A DNA stretch of 26,308 nt from Methylotenera_A sp036676175 (GCA_036676175.1 JAKFDL010000009.1:1-26308); one strand, 5' to 3'. Positions 7,909-15,541 are shown, numbered from the stretch's first letter. Translations and numbers: made by a program. The notes: generated by a model from the letters alone, not told the origin.

Positions 7909-8514
7909 ATGGAAATCATGATGCAAGCAGCAAATAATAACTCAGCCGAAACAATTAAACCTGACGTAAATAATAAGTCTAGCGATAATTTAATCTGGTT
8001 GGATATGGAAATGAGTGGACTGCTACCAGATAGCGACCGCATTTTGGAGCTCGCAGCAGTAGTGACTGACGCAGAATTAAACGTGCTTGGGGAATCGCCT
8101 GTGCTGGTGATTCATCAAAGTGATGCTGTTCTGGATAGTATGGATGCTTGGAATAAGGGCACCCATGGCCGCAGCGGCTTAATCGATAAAGTCAAAGCCT
8201 CTACTTTAGATGAAGCAGCAGCAACAGAACAAATGATCGCGTTTTTAAAGCAATACGTGCCAACGGGTAAATCGCCCATGTGTGGTAACTCAATCTGCCA
8301 GGACAGGCGCTTTATGGCGCGTTACATGCCTGATTTAGAAGCCTACTTTCACTATCGCAACCTGGACGTTAGTGTGTTTAAAGAGCTGGCACGTCGCTGG
8401 AAACCTACAATTTATTCTGGTTTCAAAAAGGCTAGCCGCCATGAAGCTCTGGCTGATATTTATGAATCGATTGATGAGCTTAAGTACTATCGTGAACATT
8501 TTATTGTGAAATAA
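7909..8514 (+). CDS. orn: Oligoribonuclease (3'-5' exoribonuclease, DEDDh family)
   Basis: 201 residues, about 20 longer than usual. The conserved part begins at NLIWLDMEMSGL (metal-binding D-x-E), followed by the DRILELAAVVTD and DAWNKGTHGRSGL stretches. GNSICQDRRFMARYMP carries the third Asp and ASRHEALADI the catalytic His and last Asp. Orn degrades 2-5-mer RNAs and, where studied, the c-di-GMP breakdown product pGpG. That links it functionally to the EAL proteins in this window. ATGs at 7909, 7918 and 7921 are all possible starts and none has a strong ribosome binding site; the N-terminal extension is polar and probably disordered. It is divergent from the M48 protease gene. Confidence 0.93.
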   Translation: MEIMMQAANNNSAETIKPDVNNKSSDNLIWLDMEMSGLLPDSDRILELAAVVTDAELNVLGESPVLVIHQSDAVLDSMDAWNKGTHGRSGLIDKVKASTLDEAAATEQMIAFLKQYVPTGKSPMCGNSICQDRRFMARYMPDLEAYFHYRNLDVSVFKELARRWKPTIYSGFKKASRHEALADIYESIDELKYYREHFIVK

Positions 8515-8554
8515 GCGTTTGCATAGCTGTGCACTAAAGCAATTAATTCAGGAT

Positions 8555-8591
8555 AAAAAAAGGGGCACAACACATTTGGCGTTGCGCCCCC
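8555..8591 (-). terminator. Rho-independent terminator of glgA
   Basis: Read on the minus strand, GGGGCGCAAC (8590-8581) pairs with GTTGTGCCCC (8571-8562) over a 9-base loop, with one G-T wobble, and runs into seven T residues (8561-8555). The wobble is tolerated only in the minus-strand RNA and the T tract is only on that side, so it serves glgA rather than orn. Confidence 0.85.
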
Positions 8592-8658
8592 TAGGGAGGA
8601 GAAGTTAGCTTTGGAGAAGCTTAATTAATACTAAGCATCAAGCATGCCAACTTCGTAG

Positions 8659-10131
8659 TTAACTCCCTGACAACGTTTTTTCGTACAGCGCTAAATAATC
8701 AACCGCCCGAGAATTCCAGCCAAGGTTGGTCTGCATGCCATTCTTTTGAATTTGGCGCCAAGTTTTTTTGTTTTTCCACAAATCTAAAGCGCGCTCAATG
8801 GTGACCAAAAGTGCTGTCGCACTGACATTTTTTACGACAAAACCAGTAGCTAAATTATTCTTAAGCGAAAGTTCATTTGTATCACAGATGGAATCCGCCA
8901 ATCCACCTGTCAGCGATACTACAGGCGGTGTGCCATAGGCTAAGCCATACAGTTGATTCAAGCCACAAGGCTCAAAACGCGAGGGCATAATAAACATGTC
9001 GCTACCTGCCATGATGTTGTGTGACAAGTGCTCGTGGTAGCCAGTGGTCATGCTCACTTCGGTAGGGTGGCGTTCTGCAAAGTCATTAAACTGTGCCTCA
9101 AGTGCTTTATCGCCACTACCTAAAATAGCAAACTGGCAGCCTTGTTTGATCAATGTCGGCATAATTTCTGGCAAGAGATCCAAACCTTTTTGATGTGTCA
9201 GCCTGCTAACTATGCCCAGTAATGGTGCATCTGCATCCATTTGAAGCCCTAATTGCTGTTGCAAAGCATGCTTGACAGTTTTTTTTCCGCTTATGCGTGC
9301 GTTACTGTAATTTTTGGGCAGATGGGCATCAGTAGCAGGGTTCCACTCCTCAGTATCAATTCCGTTTAAAATGCCAGTTAAGTCATTGCTGCGTGATTTT
9401 AATAAGCCCTGTAAACCAAATCCAAATTTTTCGGTCTGAATTTCATGTGCATAGTTAGGGCTGACTGTACTTAATTGATCTGCATAAAAAAGCCCAGCTT
9501 TTAAAAAAGACAGCTGGTCAAAATATTCAAAACCGCTAATATTAAAGTGTTCGGCAGGTAAGCCAAGTTTTTCTACCCAACTAGCCTCAAAACAGCCTTG
9601 GAAAGCCAAATTGTGGATACTAAAAACAGACTTAACACCCGAGTTATCCACCAGCTTCATATAAGCAGGCGCCAAGCCAGTTTGCCAATCGTTACATTGA
9701 ATTATATCGGGCTGCCAATTCTTTAGAGGGGAGTTTGGACTGCAGAGCAAGCTCGCAACGCGTGATAGCACGCCAAAACGTAGCGCGTTATCCAACCAAT
9801 CAACTCCATATTCATCACTGTAAGGGCCACCAGTACGCTCGTAGAGGGCAGCATTTTTAATCGCGATGACTTCAATGTCACTATCAGGCATTTTGCCCAC
9901 GACTAAACTACAAGCTTCACCAAGTACTTGGATATTGGCGATCGTTTTAGCGTACTTGAGTTTGGCTAGTACAGCGCTGTAAGCCGGCATGACTACTTTG
10001 ATGTCTACTTTGCAGTTAGCCGAAATTGACTTTAGTTGACTAAGTGCTTTTGGGAGAGCCCCGCTGACGTCGGCTAGACCGCCAGTTTTAATTAGTGGAT
10101 GTGCTTCGGAAGTGGCAAATAAAACGCGCAA
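8659..10131 (-). CDS. glgA: Glycogen synthase (ADP-glucose:starch synthase, GT5)
   Basis: 490 residues, normal for the family. K15-T-G-G in HPLIKTGGLADVSGALP is the ADP-glucose binding site. IQCNDWQTGLAPAY, the GILNGID loop, SRLTHQKGLDLL and the FEPCGLNQLYGLAYGTPPVV block, with the GGLADS loop, complete the GT-B fold. It transfers glucose from ADP-glucose to the growing alpha-1,4-glucan in the cytoplasm. The start is a TTG at 10131: an in-frame stop lies just upstream, the only closer alternative is ATT, and an AAGAG ribosome binding site precedes it. A minus-strand TATAAT lies at 10165-10160. No glgB, glgC or glgP is in the window, so it is a lone glycogen gene here. Confidence 0.95.
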   Translation of the reverse strand: MRVLFATSEAHPLIKTGGLADVSGALPKALSQLKSISANCKVDIKVVMPAYSAVLAKLKYAKTIANIQVLGEACSLVVGKMPDSDIEVIAIKNAALYERTGGPYSDEYGVDWLDNALRFGVLSRVASLLCSPNSPLKNWQPDIIQCNDWQTGLAPAYMKLVDNSGVKSVFSIHNLAFQGCFEASWVEKLGLPAEHFNISGFEYFDQLSFLKAGLFYADQLSTVSPNYAHEIQTEKFGFGLQGLLKSRSNDLTGILNGIDTEEWNPATDAHLPKNYSNARISGKKTVKHALQQQLGLQMDADAPLLGIVSRLTHQKGLDLLPEIMPTLIKQGCQFAILGSGDKALEAQFNDFAERHPTEVSMTTGYHEHLSHNIMAGSDMFIMPSRFEPCGLNQLYGLAYGTPPVVSLTGGLADSICDTNELSLKNNLATGFVVKNVSATALLVTIERALDLWKNKKTWRQIQKNGMQTNLGWNSRAVDYLALYEKTLSGS

Positions 10132-10202
10132 AATATTACTCTTAAAATGTTATATTTACATTATAAATTGTTTCTATAAATTTTTAGTGTAAAAGAGCAA
10201 AT

Positions 10203-10592
10203 ATGATGACAGCGCAAATTGGCACAACACATTGGCTGGCGGTAGGGGTTGGTGCAGCTTTGGGTGCATGGTTGCGATGGGGGCTAGGTCTGGTGCTGGG
10301 CAACACTGGGTTTGCACTAGGGACATTACTTGCCAACCTAATCGGTGGTTTTTTAATAGGGTGCGCTTTGGCCTATTTTGCGAATACATTTGCGCAAAAC
10401 GAGCTGCGTTTATTTGTAATGACCGGTTTTTTAGGCGGCCTCACCACTTTTTCAGCATTCTCTGCTGAGGCATTTATTTTTCTGCAAAAACAGCAATACA
10501 GTTGGGCTGCAGCACATATTTCTAGCCATGTTTTAGGTAGTTTAATCATGACAGCTGCTGGTTTTTCGTTAGTATATTATTTACGTAATTAA
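10203..10592 (+). CDS. crcB: Fluoride ion channel CrcB/Fluc
   Basis: 129 residues with four membrane helices. The GAWLRWGLG helix start, TLLANLIGGFLIG and the signature GFLGGLTTFSAFSAE are all present. Fluc proteins form antiparallel dimers in the inner membrane that let fluoride out. Two ATGs (10203 and 10206) are usable; an AGAG sequence lies upstream. It is divergent from glgA across a 71-base AT-rich gap. I looked for a fluoride riboswitch in that gap and saw none. Confidence 0.93.
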   Translation: MMTAQIGTTHWLAVGVGAALGAWLRWGLGLVLGNTGFALGTLLANLIGGFLIGCALAYFANTFAQNELRLFVMTGFLGGLTTFSAFSAEAFIFLQKQQYSWAAAHISSHVLGSLIMTAAGFSLVYYLRN

Positions 10593-10637
10593 ATGTTGGA
10601 TTTATATCTCCTGAATTTTGATTCGAGAAGACAAGGG

Positions 10638-10666
10638 CTTATTTGAAACAAACACTTATTTGAAAC
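10638..10666. repeat. Short tandem direct repeat in the crcB/channel convergent gap
   Basis: CTTATTTGAAAC occurs at 10638-10649 and again at 10655-10666, a 17-base period. It is followed by an AACTAA/TTAGTT inverted repeat and a GGGCT...AGCCC pair that could fold the convergent region into a weak terminator. Its purpose is unknown. Confidence 0.5.
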
Positions 10667-10710
10667 TAACATAGGAATTAGTTCTTAGCCCCTATTATGA
10701 CGCTTAACTA

Positions 10711-11370
10711 TTATGGTTTCGGTCTACTCGCTATACCAATTAACCTGGAAAGTACAATGGCAATGTACATCACGCCGGTAAACATCTGCAATGCACTAAT
10801 TGCACGTGCTTGAGTAGAAACGGGAATCACATCACCCACACCTGTGCCAGACTGTATTGAAAAGCTCATGAAGAGCAATTCAATCCAACTGCGCGGATTG
10901 TCCGGGTTAAGCGCGGCGGATAAGCTACCTGGAAACAGTTGCTGACACACCGAATATGCTAAAGCAAACGCCCACACTAACAAGGTAAAGGTAGCGGCCG
11001 CTGCATACAGTTCGTCTAAAGTCACAATATCATCATTAAACATATACATCACCAGGCTTGTAGCGGCATAAAAATACAGTAAGCTTTCAAAGGTTTGGGC
11101 CCAAGCAAATAACACTGTTTGGGTTGAAAAATTGGACAATATGGTTAAGCCGATAGACAGTGCCACCAAAATAAAGGCCACCCAGCTAATAGCCGCTGTG
11201 CGATAGACTACCCAAACGGCCAAAATAGGCACTATTAAACCAAGACAGTTAAAAATTATATGGCTGACTTCGGAGTCTGTCATAAAGCCATAAAACAGCA
11301 CACTTAGTAACTGCACGCTAAGTAGCATGGCAAATGGGAATTGTTTGAAAAATAAGATTATTTTCTGCAT
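10711..11370 (-). CDS. Potassium-channel-like membrane protein (ion_trans_2 pore type)
   Basis: 219 residues with five to six predicted membrane helices (roughly 10-28, 36-56, 62-80, 88-110, 118-142 and 188-210). A re-entrant pore segment lies at ~160-182: LLFMSFSIQSGTGVGDVIP. The pore loop followed by a final helix is the standard K+-channel layout, but the filter reads G175-T-G-V-G-D180 where TVGYGD is usual. No C-terminal RCK or TrkA-type regulatory domain follows. Cation channel is a reasonable inference from the fold; potassium selectivity is not assured. It lies 178 bases downstream of the MHYT gene on the same strand and is probably separate from it. Confidence 0.7.
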   Translation of the reverse strand: MQKIILFFKQFPFAMLLSVQLLSVLFYGFMTDSEVSHIIFNCLGLIVPILAVWVVYRTAAISWVAFILVALSIGLTILSNFSTQTVLFAWAQTFESLLYFYAATSLVMYMFNDDIVTLDELYAAAATFTLLVWAFALAYSVCQQLFPGSLSAALNPDNPRSWIELLFMSFSIQSGTGVGDVIPVSTQARAISALQMFTGVMYIAIVLSRLIGIASRPKP

Positions 11371-11548
11371 GATATATGTATTTTGTGGGTCTTTGCTGGT
11401 TGATGTGACTTGTTTTTAACTGAATGCAATTCATAAGTATATGTTATCAGCCCTAAGGTTAAAACAAAACATAGTTATCTTGTAAGCTAATAAGGACGCG
11501 CTTTGCAATGACTTAACTGGGGCCCATTTAATTAGCTATATGCCTAAA

Positions 11549-14146
11549 TTAAGCAGACGTATCTAGAGGAACCCATTCGTAAACCAATGTTTGAAATTGA
11601 TCAACTGGCAATGGGCGGCCAAATAAATACCCTTGAAATGCTGGGCAACCATACTGTTTCAACAATTCCAACTGGGCTTCAGTTTCAACGCCCTTGGCAA
11701 TCACATTCAAGCCGAGAATATTGCCCATGGCGATGATGGCCTTTACAATCATTGCATCATTGGGATTGGTGACGATATCGCTAACGAAGCTTTTATCTAT
11801 TTTTAGTTGTTGGATCGGTAACTGCTTGAGTGAGCTTAGGGATGAAAAGCCAGTACCAAAATTGTCCATAGAGAAGCTGATGCCAGCGGATTTCAGTATC
11901 TGCATTTTTTCTATGGTTGCAGGCATGTCTTCAATCATCAGGCTTTCGGTTATTTCCATTTTGAGTCTGGTTGGATTGGCTTTGGTTTGCTTCAGAATCG
12001 CAATGACCTGATGCACAAAATCGGCTTGCTTGAATTGAGATGCGCTGATGTTGATGGCGAGCTGCAGATGCTTCATCTTGGGATCAGACTCCCAGATTTT
12101 GAGCTGATTGCAGGCAGTTTTCAGTAAGTATTTACTAATCGGTAAAATGAGTCCAGTTTCTTCTGCAGAAGGGAGAAAGGCGGCTGGGGAGAGTTGAAAT
12201 TGAGCCGGATGGTGCCAGCGCAGTAGAACTTCGGCACCAAGTACTTGGTGACTATAATCAACCTGTATTTGATAGTAAAGGTGGAACTGCTGTTCAGCCA
12301 AAGCTTTGCGCAAATCACTTTGCAAGGTGAAGTGTGTGGCGAGAGCTTCCTGCATCGAGGGGTTGAAAAAATGCAATGTATTGCGCCCAGCATGTTTGGA
12401 TTGATACATGGCAGTGTCTGCATGCCTGAGTAAGTTGTCGACGGTGTCAGAGCTGCCATAAAACATGCTGATGCCGATACTTGCAGTACTGTGGTATACG
12501 TAGCCGTTGAGTAGATAGGGCTGGCCGATTGCCTCAAGAATCTTTTCTCCTACCGCTTTAGCTTGTAAAGCAGATTTTTCGAAATCTTCATCTAAATCTG
12601 TCAGCATCACTATAAACTCGTCGCCGCCCAGTCGTGCTGCCGTGTCACCCTTACGTATAGGACCTTGCAGTCTGAGTGCAACCTCGGCTAGCATAAGGTC
12701 GCCGATATCGTGGCCCTTAGTGTCATTCAAAGATTTAAAGTGATCTAAATCGATAAATAATATAGCGCCGTGGCGTTGAGTCCTGGCGCTGGTAGCGAGC
12801 GCCTGTTCTAAGCGGTCTGCCAGTAGGCGCCGATTGGGTAACTGGGTCAATGGATCATGAAATGCAATATGACTGAATTCATCCTCGTATCTTTTGCGCT
12901 CTATGACCAGTTGCGCTAAGTGTGCATAATGCTCAATCAAGGTAAGCTCTGCTGCCGATGGTTTAGCTGGCTGCCTTTGATAAATAGCAAAGGTGCCTAT
13001 TAACTGGTTTTCATCATTTTTAATAGGCTCTGACCAGCAGGCTCGAATGTTGGCTATACGTGCCAGATACTGATATTCTGCCCAGTAGGGATGCTGCAGC
13101 ACATCTTCAACGATAACGCGCTGTCCTAAAAATGCGGCTGTCCCGCAGGAGGCCACGCCTTCATTTACTGCTATGCCATCTAGTGCTTCGTTAAAAGCAT
13201 CTGGCATGCTGGGTGCAGCGCTAAATCGTAGATGCTTACCATCATCATCAAGTAAGAAAATTGTACATATCATTTCCGGGTGCAGTGCTTCAGCGTGCCG
13301 TATTAAATCTTCAAGTAAATAATGCAAAGGCGTTGCTAGGTTAATCTGTTTGAGAATGTCGCGATCCATTTCCAGTTCTTTGGTGCGATTTCTTAGCTGA
13401 TTGATGGCCACGGCATTCTCGCGCGCCATCCACCGATCAAATAAATTGACGATCCAACCACCGGTGAATAGAAAAAAAACCATGCCTGCGATAATCAGGG
13501 ATAAATGCGTTGAATCGATACTGGTACCGACAATCGTGCATATACTACCAGGTGCAAAGTTTGCTGCCGCCATACCCGTATAGTGCATACCCGCAATGGC
13601 GAACCCCATGATGAGTGCGCCGAATGTATGTCTTAGCAGTAAACTCAAATTGGTTTTTTCCCCTGCATACACAATAAGTAATGCACCAATGGATGCAGCC
13701 ACAGCAATTACTAAGGAAATAACAAAAATCAGTGGATCATAGCTGATTGCAGGTTGCATTTTGAGCGCTGCCATACCTGTGTAGTGCATAGCAGCAATAC
13801 CCATTCCCATCACAAACCCTCCCACTACAATCTGGCGTATATGCATGAGGGTACTTTGTAACAAATAAAACCCTAGAAGCGCAGCAGCGATGGCAGGTAT
13901 AACAGAAATAAAAGTAAGTAAGGTATCGTAGGCAATTGGTACCGGTAGATGAAAAGCCAACATGCCGATAAAATGCATCGACCAGATGGCTAAACCCAGT
14001 GTGACACCACCTGCAATCAACCAGATTTTGGCGGCTTTTCCAACGCTCTGTCGCATGCGTTCGGCGTGTGATAAAGCGATTAATGATCCATACATCGCAG
14101 TCAGCACAGACAAGACGATTAGGTTTGTGTTCCAAACAACCGGCAC
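11549..14146 (-). CDS. MHYT-GAF-GGDEF-EAL membrane signalling protein; GGDEF intact, EAL degenerate
   Basis: 865 residues from a GTG start preceded by a very strong GAGGGGGG ribosome binding site. Residues 1-245 form an MHYT sensor with about seven membrane helices; its motifs are M57-H-F-I, M120-H-Y-T and M187-H-Y-T. MHYT domains are proposed to bind copper and sense oxygen, CO or NO. A GAF domain (~265-410) includes NEGVASCGTAAF. The GGDEF domain has RLGGDEF at 507-511 and an RKGD inhibitory site at 498-501, so it should make c-di-GMP. The EAL domain (~625-858) keeps Glu639 in GAEVLLRW, but the paired Asp motif reads D761-N762-FGTG and AEGVE reads A-K818-GVE. Loss of the proposed general-base Glu suggests it is non-catalytic. 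Expected net role: membrane-bound diguanylate cyclase. Confidence 0.93.
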   Translation of the reverse strand: MPVVWNTNLIVLSVLTAMYGSLIALSHAERMRQSVGKAAKIWLIAGGVTLGLAIWSMHFIGMLAFHLPVPIAYDTLLTFISVIPAIAAALLGFYLLQSTLMHIRQIVVGGFVMGMGIAAMHYTGMAALKMQPAISYDPLIFVISLVIAVAASIGALLIVYAGEKTNLSLLLRHTFGALIMGFAIAGMHYTGMAAANFAPGSICTIVGTSIDSTHLSLIIAGMVFFLFTGGWIVNLFDRWMARENAVAINQLRNRTKELEMDRDILKQINLATPLHYLLEDLIRHAEALHPEMICTIFLLDDDGKHLRFSAAPSMPDAFNEALDGIAVNEGVASCGTAAFLGQRVIVEDVLQHPYWAEYQYLARIANIRACWSEPIKNDENQLIGTFAIYQRQPAKPSAAELTLIEHYAHLAQLVIERKRYEDEFSHIAFHDPLTQLPNRRLLADRLEQALATSARTQRHGAILFIDLDHFKSLNDTKGHDIGDLMLAEVALRLQGPIRKGDTAARLGGDEFIVMLTDLDEDFEKSALQAKAVGEKILEAIGQPYLLNGYVYHSTASIGISMFYGSSDTVDNLLRHADTAMYQSKHAGRNTLHFFNPSMQEALATHFTLQSDLRKALAEQQFHLYYQIQVDYSHQVLGAEVLLRWHHPAQFQLSPAAFLPSAEETGLILPISKYLLKTACNQLKIWESDPKMKHLQLAINISASQFKQADFVHQVIAILKQTKANPTRLKMEITESLMIEDMPATIEKMQILKSAGISFSMDNFGTGFSSLSSLKQLPIQQLKIDKSFVSDIVTNPNDAMIVKAIIAMGNILGLNVIAKGVETEAQLELLKQYGCPAFQGYLFGRPLPVDQFQTLVYEWVPLDTSA

Positions 14147-14238
14147 TGACCCCCCCTCATTGACGCCACAAGTTTATTTTTATCTTAACCTAAGTACCTA
14201 AACCTAATGCTGGATAAATAGCATAGGCACAAAAAATT

Positions 14239-14264
14239 AAGTGCGTTATTTATAAGTGCATTAT
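14239..14264. repeat. Direct repeat overlapping the putative MHYT-gene promoter
   Basis: AAGTGCGTTAT (14239-14249) recurs as AAGTGCATTAT (14254-14264), 10 of 11 bases alike, at 15-base spacing. The second copy overlaps ATTATA at 14260-14265, which is a perfect TATAAT on the minus strand about 115 bases before the MHYT gene start. It could be an operator; no -35 box is convincing. Confidence 0.4.
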
Positions 14265-14277
14265 ATACAGGTTGTTA

Positions 14278-14347
14278 TAAAAATTGGTTGGGACTACGTC
14301 CATTTGCTAGACCCATATGGGCCAGCCTTAATTCAACCGTATTTTTA
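14278..14347. other. Long imperfect inverted repeat enclosing two hairpins (possible structured RNA or cruciform)
   Basis: The outer arms 14278-14290 and 14334-14347 pair over 13 positions with one wobble and one bulged base. Inside are GGAC-TAC-GTCC (14291-14301) and a bulged stem GCT...CCC-ATAT-GGG...AGC (14306-14326). The whole resembles a three-way junction. An A5/T5 segment in the arms makes either strand look like a terminator stem. It matches no riboswitch or tRNA I recognise. By the promoters I can see, it lies outside both 5' leaders. Confidence 0.45.
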
Positions 14348-14432
14348 GCTATTTTTGGAGGTAGTAGGGCAGCTAAACCTACACTAAGCTCAATTTTCTT
14401 GATATCCGTAAATTACTGAACATCTAAACAAA

Positions 14433-14470
14433 TTGATATGTTGGGTGTTTGTGATTAAGATAAGCGCTTA
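14433..14470 (+). promoter_or_regulatory. Sigma70-type promoter of the cyclase-like gene with an overlapping palindrome
   Basis: TTGATA (14433-14438), a 17-base spacer and TAAGAT (14456-14461) place the start near 14468, 26 bases before the ATG. A perfect palindrome TAAGCGCTTA (14461-14470) sits on the start site, where a repressor would block transcription. Confidence 0.5.
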
Positions 14471-14493
14471 ATATCTGGCGAATTATCAATAAT

Positions 14494-15519
14494 ATGAATG
14501 ACGAAAAAAACAAAACTTCGATTTGGAGTGTGGTTGCTTTGGATATCATTGACTATTCAAAGAAAACAGGCGCTGAACAATTAGAGGTTAAAAAAATACT
14601 TGATGGTTTTATTCACCATGCCGTCATTGATATTGCCCAAGATGACCGCCTGATTGTAGATACGCTCAGCGGCGCGGTCATTATTTGTAGCGGCCCGTTA
14701 GAGGATGCGTTAGAAGATGCATTATTTATCTCGATTACAATTCGTGATGAAATTTTAAATAATAATATTCATGGCACTACGCCTTTATATGTGCAATTTG
14801 GCATCCATCTGGGCGCTGCACGTTTGGTAAAAAATACCACGGTAGGCGAAGGGGTTGATGAGGCGAAGCGCATTATGAGCTTCGCTAAGCCGAATCAGAT
14901 TTTGGTATCCAATGTATATTTTGAGATGGCGTCTAAACTCACACAAGAGATGGCGCAAATGTTTGAGAAATATGAAATGCACGCACATGAGCATGATGTT
15001 TATGCAGTGCGTTTGCTTAAAGAAGCTGCAACTGAAGAGCCGTTAATCCCAGCAGATCACGTTACGCCTACAAAATGGCAATCAATTACTGCTCAAGCCA
15101 ATTGGACCTATCTTCCATTGAGTTTGTTGGTGCTTGCCGCATTTTTTGCATTAGCCAAAACTGTGGTCACCCCAGTTGAGCCTATCATCACTGTGGAGCA
15201 GCCAGTGGTGGCAGAACCCCCAGCCGAGACAGAATTGACCGTTGAGCCAAACCAAGCCAATACAAAACAAAATGATGTTAAAGCAGCTAAAGAGGTTCAG
15301 AAAAAATCTAAGCAGGATGCCTCTGTTAAGGTGGACGAAACTAAAAATAAACCTGAAAAATCAGCAGAAAATACGAGTGCAAAACCTGCTGAATCAAGAG
15401 CGGAAGAGGGCGGCTCAAAGGTAGAGTCTACTTGGGAAAGCCTTAAAGACAGCGTTAAAAAAGGCGCTAAACGCGAATGCACACAAGCTGAAATCGCAAT
15501 GAACCAATGCGCAAAATAA
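14494..15519 (+). CDS. Membrane-anchored class III nucleotide-cyclase-like protein, probably catalytically dead
   Basis: 341 residues. Residues 10-175 are a class III cyclase homology domain: VVALDIIDYSKK holds the first metal Asp17, and LYVQFGIHLGAARLVK and RIMSFAKPNQILVSNVYFE follow the family closely. Two catalytic positions are changed. Relatives read DTGDGAA, where this reads D56-T-L-S59-G-A, losing the second metal Asp. The G-D-G-I-N-x-A-x-R motif reads GEGV-D122-EAKR126, losing the transition-state Asn. A single membrane helix spans ~205-225, followed by a long Pro/Glu/Lys/Ala-rich tail (226-325), presumably periplasmic. The C-terminus has C329 and C339 (a C-x9-C pair). Nucleotide binding without synthesis, or a structural role, is likely; the function is unknown. 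It converges with fpr and is divergent from the MHYT gene. Confidence 0.8.
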   Translation: MNDEKNKTSIWSVVALDIIDYSKKTGAEQLEVKKILDGFIHHAVIDIAQDDRLIVDTLSGAVIICSGPLEDALEDALFISITIRDEILNNNIHGTTPLYVQFGIHLGAARLVKNTTVGEGVDEAKRIMSFAKPNQILVSNVYFEMASKLTQEMAQMFEKYEMHAHEHDVYAVRLLKEAATEEPLIPADHVTPTKWQSITAQANWTYLPLSLLVLAAFFALAKTVVTPVEPIITVEQPVVAEPPAETELTVEPNQANTKQNDVKAAKEVQKKSKQDASVKVDETKNKPEKSAENTSAKPAESRAEEGGSKVESTWESLKDSVKKGAKRECTQAEIAMNQCAK

Positions 15520-15541
15520 AATCATTTAAATTCTGCAAGGC

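Larger units (their letters stand above)
14147..14493. other. 347-base divergent control region between the MHYT and cyclase-like genes
   Basis: No gene is evident. From left to right: three CCTAA copies (14189-14207), an 11-base direct repeat (14239-14264) overlapping a minus-strand TATAAT, a long three-way-junction-like inverted repeat (14278-14347), a GTAGG/CCTAC hairpin (14364-14382), and a rightward promoter (14433-14461) with a 10-base palindrome at its start site. This is unusually dense for a gap of this size. Confidence 0.7.

Noticed and set aside
10132..10202. Possible fluoride riboswitch before crcB
   Set aside because: The gap is only 71 AT-rich bases without the conserved pseudoknot-forming segments of that riboswitch.
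11371..11548. Gap between the MHYT and channel genes, including GGGCCC near 11520
   Set aside because: No open frame, no hairpin with a T tract and no convincing promoter; GGGCCC alone is too short to mean anything.
12121..12537. Minus-strand open frame of 138 codons overlapping the MHYT-GGDEF-EAL gene
   Set aside because: It lies wholly inside a well-supported gene in another frame and its translation has no recognisable domain.
13737..14135. Second minus-strand frame of 132 codons at the start of the MHYT gene
   Set aside because: The overlapping frame has three MHYT motifs, a strong ribosome binding site and membrane helices; this one is Cys/His-rich noise.
14278..14400. Possible c-di-GMP riboswitch or tRNA in the structured intergenic element
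   Set aside because: None of the conserved GEMM tetraloop/receptor segments is visible, and there is no T-loop or anticodon-arm pattern.
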